The notes: generated from the letters alone by a model not told the origin. A stretch of DNA of 5,428 nucleotides from an uncultured Opitutia bacterium (GCA_903829855.1 CAIKRN010000029.1:1-5428); one strand, 5' to 3'; shown: positions 1 to 5,428, counted from the first letter of the stretch. Translations and numbers: made by a program.

Positions 1-672
1 ATGTCCTGGACCCTCTATCGCCACTACAAAGGCAACCACTACCTCCGGCTCGGGGTGGCCGCCCATTCTGAAGACCTTTCGCCGCAGGTGATCTATCGCT
101 GCCTGTATGATAATCCTCAGGCACGCACGTGGGTCCGCCCGCAACCGATGTTCGAAGGTACGATCGAGGATGGACGCCAGCGTTTCACGCCCGTCGGCCG
201 TCTGCGTCTCGTGCAGCCCGAAGACCTGCGTACCGTCCTGGCCTTTGGTTACGACGCGTGGAAGCACGACAAGACCTTCAATCAGTATTGCGCCGACAAG
301 AATCAGGATCCGAACCACCTGCGCGGCACGCGGTACTTGCTCGAGGATGCTTCCGGCCAGCCCGTGTCCGCCCTGAACGTCCTGCGCTTCCGCGAAAGCC
401 TCGTCGGCCTGGCCTCTGTCGCGACCGCTCCGGAGCAGCGTGGCAAGGGCTTCGCTTCGCTCCTCCTGCGTGCCGTGATGGAACTTCATCGCTTTGCCCA
501 GCTCGATACCCGCTTCCTGCTTTTTTCCGAGGTCAAGCCGGCCATCTACGAACGCCACGGCTTCCGCGTGCTACCGGCGGAGCACCAGCGCTTCCCGAAA
601 TCCCAGGCGATGGCCACTGGGGATGCACCGCTTTCCGAGACTGAAGCCGAATTCCTAAAAGCCTATTTTTAA
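1..672 (+). CDS. DUF1653-GNAT fusion N-acetyltransferase
   Basis: This 223-residue protein has two parts. Residues 5-52 (YRHYKGNHY, GVAAHSED, IYRCLYD, WVRPQPMF) match the small DUF1653 domain, usually a stand-alone protein of 60-80 residues. Residues 67-190 form a GNAT acetyltransferase: the acetyl-CoA pyrophosphate loop is PEQRGKGFASLLL (144-156, Q/RxxGxG/A pattern), and YERHGF (183-188) is the usual C-terminal motif. It probably transfers an acetyl group from acetyl-CoA to an amine in the cytoplasm; the substrate is unknown. The ATG is the first base of the window, so upstream signals cannot be seen. DUF1653 normally starts within a few residues of the N-terminus, which supports this start. 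The gene is convergent with menD and is followed directly by a large palindrome. Confidence 0.85.
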   Translation: MSWTLYRHYKGNHYLRLGVAAHSEDLSPQVIYRCLYDNPQARTWVRPQPMFEGTIEDGRQRFTPVGRLRLVQPEDLRTVLAFGYDAWKHDKTFNQYCADKNQDPNHLRGTRYLLEDASGQPVSALNVLRFRESLVGLASVATAPEQRGKGFASLLLRAVMELHRFAQLDTRFLLFSEVKPAIYERHGFRVLPAEHQRFPKSQAMATGDAPLSETEAEFLKAYF

Positions 673-728
673 GTATGGGGTCAGACCGCTTCTGACGGAT
701 ATCGCTCAGAAGCGGTCTGACCCCATAC
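673..728. repeat. 56-bp near-perfect intergenic palindrome (REP-like)
   Basis: Arms at 673-695 and 706-728 are perfect 23-bp inverted repeats, beginning GTATGGGGTCAGACCGC on the left. The 10-bp centre is itself symmetric (GATATC at 698-703), leaving only two mismatched pairs (696/705 and 697/704) over 56 bp. It begins on the base after the acetyltransferase stop codon and ends 16 bp before the menD stop codon. It could stop transcription from both sides by a long hairpin, but neither side has a good U-tract. The GGGGTCAGACC core resembles, from memory, palindromes dispersed in genomes that carry REP-associated Y1 transposases; only one copy is in this window. Confidence 0.85.
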
Positions 729-744
729 AAATTTGCCGCCTAAT

Positions 745-2451
745 TTAGCGGAAGGACTTCTGGCGCCAGGCGGCGTCGGTTTCGCGATCGGTCCGGAATT
801 CGATGACGCGGACGCCTTTGCCGCGCACTTCGAGGAGTCGGCGCAGGTCGTTCCAGCCGTCGGCGAGGTCATGACGCACCTTGTGCGCGGCGCAGAGTTT
901 GCCGAGGTCGGTCGCCTGCGGCGTGCCCCAGAGCTGTTCAAAGCGCGCGCTTTTCGCGACGGCCAAGTGATTAAAGATGCCGCCGCCTTGGTTGTTAATC
1001 ACGACAACCGTGAGGTCGCCGCGGTGACTGTAAGCCGAGAGCAACGCGTTGCTGTCGTGTAGGAAGGTGAGGTCTCCGCAGAGTAGCACCGTGCGCTTGC
1101 CGTCGAGCGACGCACCAAGCGCGGTCGAGACGGTCCCGTCGATACCGTTGGCGCCGCGGTTGGTGAGGATCTCGGGGCCCGGGCCGGGCGGATGGTAGAA
1201 CCACTCGAGGTCACGAATCGGCATGCTGCTGCCGACGAAGAGGCGATCATCTGGGCCGAGGGCTTCATCAAGCAGCGACACGACGCGTCCTTCAAAGGCC
1301 CAGTCGACGTTCACGATGCGCGTCAGTTTCTTGGCGGCGGCTTTCTGGGCCGTCTGCCAAGCCTTGGCGTAAGCGGAGGCTTTCGACGAAACCTTGTCGC
1401 CCGAGGGCACGAGCTGTCCATCGAGGCGGCTCCAGCGTGAATGGGTCGGGTCGGTGTTCTCGCCGGCGCGGCCAATCTGGATGACGGTGATGTCGCCTTC
1501 CTTCAGCCAAGCGCGGAGCGCCTTGCTGGTCGGGAGCGGGCCGACAAATACCGCGGCCTGTGGACGCAACGTGCGCGCCGACTTAGCACCGCGTAGGATG
1601 AGGTCGTAGCCAGAGACGAGCGAAGCATCTCCGGCAAGGTCGCCGCGAAGTGTGCCCGCCCCGTCCGCAAGAATCGGCCAACCGGTCAGTTGGGAAAGTT
1701 CGCGGAGGGCCGCCGCGCTTTCGTCGCGATCTTCAAAGGCATGCGGGCCGACCACGATGACGCCGCGTTCCGTCTTGGGCAGCAGGCTGGCCACCGTGGC
1801 GGGAGTGAGGGTAGGGCGGACAATGCCGCACGGCGGGACGGCCGTAAACGTCTCGAGATCCAGGCCCTTGGGCGCCTTGAAGCCCTTTTCAGCGTCGGAG
1901 GGCGCCAGAGGGTCGCGGAAAGGCAGATTGAGGTGCGTGGGCCCAGCGAGAGGGCCTTGCGCGCGCTGCCAAGCGTCAACCAAGAGCTGGCGCCAGTGGC
2001 GGAGCAGGGAGAGGTCGGTCGTAGGCACGGCGGCTTCGGCCGCCCAGACGGGATAGCCGCCGTAGAGGCCATTCTGCGTAATCGTCTGACCAGAGTGGCA
2101 CTCGCGCAGCTCGGGCGGGCGGTCCGCGGTCAGGACGAGCAACGGCGTGGCCGAAAGTCGGGCTTCGACGACGGCGGGCAGGTAATTGGCGGCGGCGGTG
2201 CCAGAGGTGCAGAGCAGGGCGGCGGGGCGACCCGTGGCCTTGGCGAGCCCGAGGGCGATGAAGCCGGCCGAACGTTCGTCGAGGGCGACGGTGATGTGCA
2301 GTCCGGCACTTTGGGCGAAGGCGTGGGCGAGCGGGGTTGAGCGCGAGCCGGGTGAAATCACGACGTGCGTCAGGCCCAGTCGGCGGAGGGTGCGCACGCC
2401 CACGTCGGCCCAAAGGGCGTTCGTGTTCAGGTGCTTCGTCGCGCGGGCCAT
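745..2451 (-). CDS. menD: MenD, SEPHCHC synthase (menaquinone biosynthesis)
   Basis: MenD is a cytoplasmic thiamine diphosphate enzyme that joins 2-oxoglutarate and isochorismate to give 2-succinyl-5-enolpyruvyl-6-hydroxy-3-cyclohexene-1-carboxylate, an early step of menaquinone synthesis. The 568-residue length is typical. Motifs seen: SPGSRSTPL (33-41), DERSAGF (58-64, Glu59 being the expected cofactor-activating residue), TSGTAAANYLPAVVEA (82-97), LTADRPPELRECHSGQTI (107-124), THLNLPFRDPL (172-182), SSMPIRD (408-414), NRGANGIDG (431-439), and the Mg-ThDP site GDLTFLHDSNALL (459-471) with NNQGGGIF (486-493). Where many MenD proteins read GANQ after PPEL, this one reads HSGQ. The frame extends to a TTG at 2472, but the ATG at 2451 (MARATKHLNT) is preferred because the extra seven residues look unrelated. 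No Shine-Dalgarno sequence precedes either start. No other men gene is in the window. Confidence 0.95.
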   Translation of the reverse strand: MARATKHLNTNALWADVGVRTLRRLGLTHVVISPGSRSTPLAHAFAQSAGLHITVALDERSAGFIALGLAKATGRPAALLCTSGTAAANYLPAVVEARLSATPLLVLTADRPPELRECHSGQTITQNGLYGGYPVWAAEAAVPTTDLSLLRHWRQLLVDAWQRAQGPLAGPTHLNLPFRDPLAPSDAEKGFKAPKGLDLETFTAVPPCGIVRPTLTPATVASLLPKTERGVIVVGPHAFEDRDESAAALRELSQLTGWPILADGAGTLRGDLAGDASLVSGYDLILRGAKSARTLRPQAAVFVGPLPTSKALRAWLKEGDITVIQIGRAGENTDPTHSRWSRLDGQLVPSGDKVSSKASAYAKAWQTAQKAAAKKLTRIVNVDWAFEGRVVSLLDEALGPDDRLFVGSSMPIRDLEWFYHPPGPGPEILTNRGANGIDGTVSTALGASLDGKRTVLLCGDLTFLHDSNALLSAYSHRGDLTVVVINNQGGGIFNHLAVAKSARFEQLWGTPQATDLGKLCAAHKVRHDLADGWNDLRRLLEVRGKGVRVIEFRTDRETDAAWRQKSFR

Positions 2452-2463
2452 GGGAATAGGCAA

Positions 2464-2478
2464 CCCGCCCAAGGCGGG
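2464..2478 (-). promoter_or_regulatory. GC hairpin just upstream of menD start
   Basis: On the menD strand CCCGCC-TTG-GGCGGG forms a 6-bp all-GC stem with a 3-nt loop, ending 12 nt before the preferred ATG at 2451. The alternative TTG start lies in the loop. It could hold the ribosome-binding region of the menD message in a structure, or be chance in GC-rich DNA. Confidence 0.3.
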
Positions 2479-2543
2479 GCTGTCCAGCGTGGGCTTGGTT
2501 TTGGGTTTAAGCCCGGCCGATTAGCCCTATCTTTTCCCTTCAA

Positions 2544-2882
2544 ATGGAGATGTTCCTGCACTTCCTGCCCCTGATCATCGCTTTGGCCATCCCGGCGTTC
2601 CTGATTCACGCGATTTTCTGGAGCATGTCTTTCACGATCGATGCAACCCATGTGCAGGTCCGCTTTTACGGCTATGTGGCGCGTAAGGTTGCGCTCAGCG
2701 ACATCGAGTGGGCCGCCCATGATTGGGTTTTCTGGAACGAGCATTGGACCAATACCCTAGACCCCAAGCGCCTCTTGCTCCTTCGGCGTCGCACCGGTGC
2801 TTTCAAAAATTTCTTGATCAGCCCGACCTCACCACAGGAATTTCTCCAAGAGCTCGCCGCCCGCGGCGTCACGATTCGCTGA
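2544..2882 (+). CDS. Small membrane-anchored protein, bacterial PH-domain-like
   Basis: This 112-residue protein has one hydrophobic segment at about residues 5-28 (FLHFLPLIIALAIPAFLIHAIFW) and a C-terminal domain of about 80 residues, rich in predicted beta strands. That domain runs from SFTIDATHVQVRFYG through KVALSDIEWA and RLLLLRRRTG to LISPTSPQEFLQELAARG. Strands followed by an 'I-S/T-P-x-x-P-x-x-F-L-x-x-L' ending recall bacterial PH-like domains, so this is a fold-level suggestion only; function is unknown. The ATG at 2544 is chosen, with a second ATG two codons later. No Shine-Dalgarno sequence is visible; the leader is pyrimidine-rich. It is divergent from menD across 92 bp and followed after 6 nt by the TIM-barrel gene, so the two are probably co-transcribed. 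Confidence 0.75.
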   Translation: MEMFLHFLPLIIALAIPAFLIHAIFWSMSFTIDATHVQVRFYGYVARKVALSDIEWAAHDWVFWNEHWTNTLDPKRLLLLRRRTGAFKNFLISPTSPQEFLQELAARGVTIR

Positions 2883-2888
2883 CTTTTT

Positions 2889-3728
2889 ATGCACAAACTT
2901 TTCGCCCTTATTTTCGCTGCGACGGCCGCCCTTGCGGCGGACGCGCCGCCGTTCTTCGCGATGGATACCGCGGCGAAACTCCCGCCGGCAGATTGTGCGC
3001 AAGTGCTCGCCGACCTCGGCTACGCGGGATTGGGCGGTACGCCGTCGTCGGCGAAGGCCTATGCCGCGGCCTTGGGCGCCCAGAAGCTCGTGCTCTTTAA
3101 CGGCTACCACGTCACGAATTTTTCTTATGCGCAGACGGCCATGTCGGCGGATCTTAAGAAGGCCGTCGATGACTTGGCTGCGGCGGGTGGCTCGGTGCTT
3201 TGGCTGGGCATCAACAAGGTCGACTTCCCGATGGGCATCAAATTGCCCCCAGAATACGGAGATACGATTGTGGTACCCCAGCTCCGCCAACTGTTGGCCT
3301 ACGCAAAGCCCAAGGGCGTGAAGATTTCGCTCTACCCGCACACGGGTTTCTGGGCCGAGCAGTTTGAAGTCTGCGTGCGCGTCGCGGAGAAGGTCGACGA
3401 CAAGGCCCTCGGGGTGACGTTCAATCTCTGCCACTGGCTGAAAGTCGAAGGATCCGAGCGCGACCCGTTGCCGTTGATCAAGGAGGCGCTGCCTCGTCTA
3501 AACTTTATGACGATCAACGGCGCTGACACGGGCGACACGCAGAAGCTCGGTTGGGATAAACTTATTCAACCGCTGGGCCGCGGTTCGTATGATGTCGCCT
3601 CGCTGGTCACGAAAGCCCTTCGCGCGGGTTATCGCGGCCCGTTCGGCTTCCAGGGTTTCGGCATCAAGATGGATTCCAAGGAACTCCTCAAGGAGACCAT
3701 GGAGGGCTGGAAGAAGATGGTGAAGTAA
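2889..3728 (+). CDS. Secreted xylose isomerase-like TIM barrel protein
   Basis: This 279-residue protein starts with a signal peptide (MHKLFALIFAATAALA, likely cut near residue 16), so it should be exported. The rest resembles the sugar phosphate isomerase/epimerase (AP endonuclease 2-like) barrel: an early ADLGYAGLGGT strand-turn (41-51), LWLGINK (104-110), ISLYPHTGF (146-154), VTFNLCHWL (176-184), FMTINGAD (206-213), GRGSYD (230-235) and a final GYRGPFGFQGFGI (247-259). His151, His182 and nearby polar residues could bind a metal. The acidic ligands common in active relatives appear changed: Asn179 where Asp or Glu is usual before the second His, and Gln255 where the last Glu is expected. 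Substrate unknown; a role in extracellular sugar or polyol metabolism is a guess. The start codon follows CTTTTT, with no Shine-Dalgarno sequence. Confidence 0.8.
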   Translation: MHKLFALIFAATAALAADAPPFFAMDTAAKLPPADCAQVLADLGYAGLGGTPSSAKAYAAALGAQKLVLFNGYHVTNFSYAQTAMSADLKKAVDDLAAAGGSVLWLGINKVDFPMGIKLPPEYGDTIVVPQLRQLLAYAKPKGVKISLYPHTGFWAEQFEVCVRVAEKVDDKALGVTFNLCHWLKVEGSERDPLPLIKEALPRLNFMTINGADTGDTQKLGWDKLIQPLGRGSYDVASLVTKALRAGYRGPFGFQGFGIKMDSKELLKETMEGWKKMVK

Positions 3729-3732
3729 GGTT

Positions 3733-3900
3733 TTAGCGGTAAGCGGTTGGCGGTAAGCGGTTGGATATTTTCGGATCTCGGGCTTCAGGCGGCAGGTACC
3801 GTCGATCAGGTTCGGGATCCAGCCCCTGGACTTGTACCGGGACACATGGACCAGATATCCGATGGTGGAGACCCGGGACCTGAAAGTCATTCGAACCCAT
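3733..3900 (-). other. Possible 55-codon reading frame inside element 1
   Basis: An ATG at 3900 opens a 55-codon frame (MGSNDFQVPG...NRLPPTAYR) whose TAA (3733-3735) abuts the outer edge of the left heptamer array. GGAGG lies 12 nt, and AAGG 5 nt, before the ATG, although the window's other genes lack such sites. The product is Pro- and Arg-rich, resembles nothing I recognise, and has no clear coding bias. A second - strand frame, from ATG at 3890, also stays open across the same DNA, so the frame may be chance. Confidence 0.12.
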
Positions 3901-3960
3901 GCGAACCTTCTGCCTCCGTTGCAGTTTTACCCTTACCGCTAGCCACCAACCGCTAGCCGC
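3736..3960. repeat. Inverted heptamer-array element 1 (225 bp)
   Basis: The left arm (3736-3763) is four direct 7-bp units on the + strand: GCGGTAA, GCGGTTG, GCGGTAA, GCGGTTG. The right arm (3933-3960) is four units in inverse orientation, read on the - strand as GCGGCTA, GCGGTTG, GTGGCTA, GCGGTAA. Folded as + strand RNA, the arms give 21 Watson-Crick pairs, 3 G-U pairs and 4 mismatches over 28 positions. They enclose 169 bp. The element begins 7 nt after the TIM-barrel stop codon and ends 10 nt before the DUF3500 terminator. A second element of the same design lies at 5153-5268. A mobile or dispersed repeat is the likeliest explanation. Confidence 0.8.
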
Positions 3961-3970
3961 TTATCTCTGT

Positions 3971-3998
3971 AAACAAAAACCCCGGTGGCCCGGGGTTT
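3971..3998 (-). terminator. Intrinsic terminator of the DUF3500 gene
   Basis: On the - strand the sequence AAACCCCGG-GCCA-CCGGGGTTT forms a perfect 9-bp stem (3977-3985 with 3990-3998) and a 4-nt loop, running into TTTTTGTTT (3971-3979). It lies 23 nt after the DUF3500 stop codon. On the + strand the hairpin is followed only by TTTCGTC, so it would work poorly for the TIM-barrel transcript. Confidence 0.9.
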
Positions 3999-4006
3999 CG
4001 TCAGCA

Positions 4007-4020
4007 GCCTGAGTTCAGGC
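4007..4020. repeat. 14-bp palindrome touching the DUF3500 stop codon
   Basis: GCCTGAGTTCAGGC has 6-bp perfect arms around a 2-bp centre and directly abuts the TAA at 4021-4023. On the mRNA the 2-nt loop would force opening of the inner pair. It may assist the terminator 8 bp further on or protect the 3' end; it may also be chance. Confidence 0.4.
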
Positions 4021-5073
4021 TTACTTGTGATCCTTGGCGTGCTCGGCGAGCGGGCTGTAACCGAAGTCCTTCTTCAGGTCGCGCCAGGAAGCGTGGACGT
4101 GGTTCGCGCCGTTCTGGAAGTTGGCGAACTCGAGGAGGAAGGTCGGGCCCTGGATGCTGTAGTAGTGGGCCTGGCCGGCTTCGGTGCCGCCGTTGTAGCC
4201 GAAGAAGAGCTGGTCTTCCGGCATCTTGCTGATGGCGGCCATTTCATTGATGGCGAAGTCCGAGCGAGCGCGGCCGACGTATTCAGCGATGATCTTACCA
4301 GCCAGTTTCTTCTGGTCAGCGGTCAGTTCGGAGAAGGCGACACCCTTGTGCTTAATGATGCCGTCAGCCTTCGGCTTGTTACCGGTGATGACGTCCTGCG
4401 GGGTTTTGCCAGGGAAGAAGGCGGCCTTGCTCTGGTCAGCGGTGAGGGACTTGGCGAGTTCGCGGCCGAGCGCATCTTCCTGGTCGAGGAGTTCGAAGCC
4501 GACGAGGCCGGGCATCGTGTCACCGACGTGCGTGGTGTCAGACTTCACCTGGGCAGGATTGGTGCCGAGGAAGGAGGGCGTGGAGCCAACGAGGACGCCG
4601 TCGACGATGGTGAAGTTCTGCGAGCAGTGGTGGCCTTCCCAGCGGAAGCCCCAGGTGCCATGCGCGTCAGGCTTACCGAAGATCGACACGAAGTAGTTTT
4701 CAGCATCGCGCTTGTTAGCGCCTTTACCTTCTTCGATGAGGAAGAGGAGGTATTCGAGGGCCATGACGGATTCGACCTTCATGTGGCCGCGCTGGCTCAG
4801 GGAGACGGAGAGGAGGGCCTGGGCGAAGTGGCGCTGGCCGGGATTCATTTCCTTAATCGGCAAGCCGAGGCGCACGGCCGGGACGAAGATCCAGTGGGTG
4901 CGTTCGGCGCCGTCGAATTCAAAGGTGGCCTTGGCTTTTTGCTCGGCCGTCAGGGAGCCGAGGAAGGCATTGGCAGACTTGGCCATTTCTTCGCCGGCAC
5001 CGTGGCCGAAGGCGGAGGGTACGGCGAGTGCGAGGAGGCACAGCGCGCTGAGGAGTCGGGTGAGGGAACGCAT
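4021..5073 (-). CDS. Secreted DUF3500 family protein
   Basis: This 350-residue protein has a clear signal peptide (MRSLTRLLSALCLLALAVPSAFG, cut near residue 23), so it should act outside the cytoplasmic membrane. The mature part matches the DUF3500 family as I remember it: FEFDGAERTHWIFVPAVRLGLP (51-72), the GQRHFAQALLSVSLSQRG segment (79-96), WGFRWEGHHCSQNFTIVDG (141-159), STPSFLGTNPAQV (164-176), and a C-terminal HYYSIQGPTFLLEF (303-316) with NGANHVHASWRD (321-332). Conserved His and Trp in WEGHH and NHVHASW could form a metal or active site, but the family has no established function that I know. The ATG at 5073 gives a textbook signal peptide; the bases before it (CCTATACCCCCC) hold no Shine-Dalgarno sequence. 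The gene has its own terminator and lies 207 bp after the ABC-F-like gene, in the same direction. Confidence 0.88.
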   Translation of the reverse strand: MRSLTRLLSALCLLALAVPSAFGHGAGEEMAKSANAFLGSLTAEQKAKATFEFDGAERTHWIFVPAVRLGLPIKEMNPGQRHFAQALLSVSLSQRGHMKVESVMALEYLLFLIEEGKGANKRDAENYFVSIFGKPDAHGTWGFRWEGHHCSQNFTIVDGVLVGSTPSFLGTNPAQVKSDTTHVGDTMPGLVGFELLDQEDALGRELAKSLTADQSKAAFFPGKTPQDVITGNKPKADGIIKHKGVAFSELTADQKKLAGKIIAEYVGRARSDFAINEMAAISKMPEDQLFFGYNGGTEAGQAHYYSIQGPTFLLEFANFQNGANHVHASWRDLKKDFGYSPLAEHAKDHK

Positions 5074-5152
5074 GGGGGGTATAGGTATGGACAGGGGTGT
5101 AAGGGAAGGGTTCCCCGAGTGCCAGAAAGGAATGGCGACAAACCAAGTCCCT

Positions 5153-5268
5153 GCGGTTGGCGGTTAGCGGTTGGCGGATAGGTTCAGATAAAACCAATCA
5201 AAACAGGGGGGCTGGCTCTTCAGTAAGGTTGCTTTCTCCCTAACCGCTAACCGCCAGCCGCTGACCGC
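5153..5268. repeat. Inverted heptamer-array element 2 (116 bp)
   Basis: The left arm (5153-5180) reads GCGGTTG, GCGGTTA, GCGGTTG, GCGGATA on the + strand. The right arm (5241-5268) reads, on the - strand, GCGGTCA, GCGGCTG, GCGGTTA, GCGGTTA. Paired as + strand RNA, they give 22 Watson-Crick pairs, 4 G-U pairs and 2 mismatches over 28 positions. The 60-bp interior is AT-richer, includes AAAACCAATCAAAACAGGGG, and is not visibly related to the interior of element 1. The element starts 12 nt after the stop of the upstream ABC-F-like gene and ends 79 nt before the DUF3500 start, so it lies in the leader or promoter region of that gene. Confidence 0.8.
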
Positions 5269-5280
5269 TATTACCAGCGC

Positions 5281-5428
5281 TTACGCTCCTTCTGCCTCGC
5301 TTAACTTCTGCGCGGCCAATTCCCACTGGGCCGAGGCGGCCTGGAGGGCGTTGATTGTATCGCGGAGGCGGGCGTTTAATTGGGGGAGGTTCACGCCACC
5401 GGTGTAAGTGGCCGGGTCGGCAAGTTCA
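5281..5428 (-). CDS. C-terminal end of an ABC-F-type ATPase (partial)
   Basis: Reading the - strand from the window edge gives 48 in-frame codons ending in TAA at 5281-5283: ELADPATYTGGVNLPQLNAR, then a leucine- and alanine-rich helix (LRDTINALQA to SAQWELAAQKL) and a SEAEGA tail. A 'LADPxxY' segment, a short linker, then a heptad-like helix with a Trp near its end is the pattern of the C-terminal coiled-coil arm of Uup-like ABC-F proteins, cytoplasmic ATPases that act on ribosomes. The ATPase domains lie beyond the window, so the call rests on a short, weakly conserved tail. Other coiled-coil proteins cannot be excluded. Confidence 0.6.
   Translation of the reverse strand, partial: ELADPATYTGGVNLPQLNARLRDTINALQAASAQWELAAQKLSEAEGA

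Noticed and set aside
1690..2340. 216-codon + strand open frame antisense to menD
   Set aside because: Composition is Gly/Arg/Glu-rich with no recognisable domain, and the menD frame accounts fully for the DNA.
2452..2472. Seven-residue longer MenD from a TTG at 2472
   Set aside because: MGGLPIP adds no family-like sequence, the TTG lies in the loop of a GC hairpin, and the internal ATG gives a typical MenD N-terminus.
3498..3890. 130-codon - strand open frame crossing the TIM-barrel gene end and element 1
   Set aside because: Most of it is antisense to a well-supported gene and the rest is repeat-derived; no domain is recognisable.
5108..5126. Sigma-54 promoter beginning TGGCAC on the - strand
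   Set aside because: The required GC element (TTGC-like) is absent at the proper spacing; the sequence continues TCGGGGAACCC.
3985..5181. 398-codon + strand open frame
   Set aside because: It lies antisense to the DUF3500 gene, which has a signal peptide and family motifs. The + strand product is a Glu/Val/Gly-rich low-complexity shadow, as expected opposite GC-rich coding sequence.
5173..5200. Sigma-70 promoter TTGATT ... TATCCG on the - strand for the DUF3500 gene
   Set aside because: The spacer is only 15 bp and the -10 box is poor; not strong enough to annotate.
3736..5268. CRISPR array or integron attC sites made of the heptamer repeats
   Set aside because: The units are 7 bp, contiguous and without unique spacers, so not CRISPR. 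They read GTTAGCG/GTTGGCG and do not fit the attC core GTTRRRY; no integrase is present.

Overview
This 5.4 kb window looks like ordinary chromosome from a GC-rich, menaquinone-making bacterium. Gene content (stand-alone MenD, a secreted xylose-isomerase-like TIM barrel, a secreted DUF3500 protein) and the lack of Shine-Dalgarno sequences at all four start codons that can be examined suggest Verrucomicrobiota or a relative, possibly Opitutae. That placement is inference from gene style only.

Layout, left to right. At 1-672 (+) lies a DUF1653-GNAT fusion acetyltransferase. It converges on menD (745-2451, -), and a near-perfect 56-bp palindrome (673-728) sits between the two stop codons. Divergent from menD is a likely two-gene + strand unit: a small membrane-anchored protein resembling bacterial PH domains (2544-2882) and, 6 nt later, a secreted sugar isomerase-like TIM barrel (2889-3728). 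This unit converges on a DUF3500 gene (4021-5073, -), which has a strong intrinsic terminator. The right edge carries the last 48 codons of a - strand gene that looks like the C-terminal arm of an ABC-F ATPase (5281-5428).

The most unusual content is between the genes. Two intergenic regions each hold a pair of inverted 28-bp arrays, each array being exactly four copies of a 7-bp unit close to GCGGTTA/GCGGTTG. They enclose 169 bp at 3736-3960 and 60 bp at 5153-5268. Both elements begin within about 12 nt of a stop codon, as does the 56-bp palindrome. They look like dispersed palindromic repeats of REP, BIME or MITE type, possibly moved by an enzyme encoded elsewhere.

No tRNA, rRNA, CRISPR array, transposase gene or prophage gene was seen. 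Apart from MenD (menaquinone synthesis) and the generic acetyltransferase fold, the proteins have no firmly known function. The window gives no convincing evidence of a new multi-gene system.
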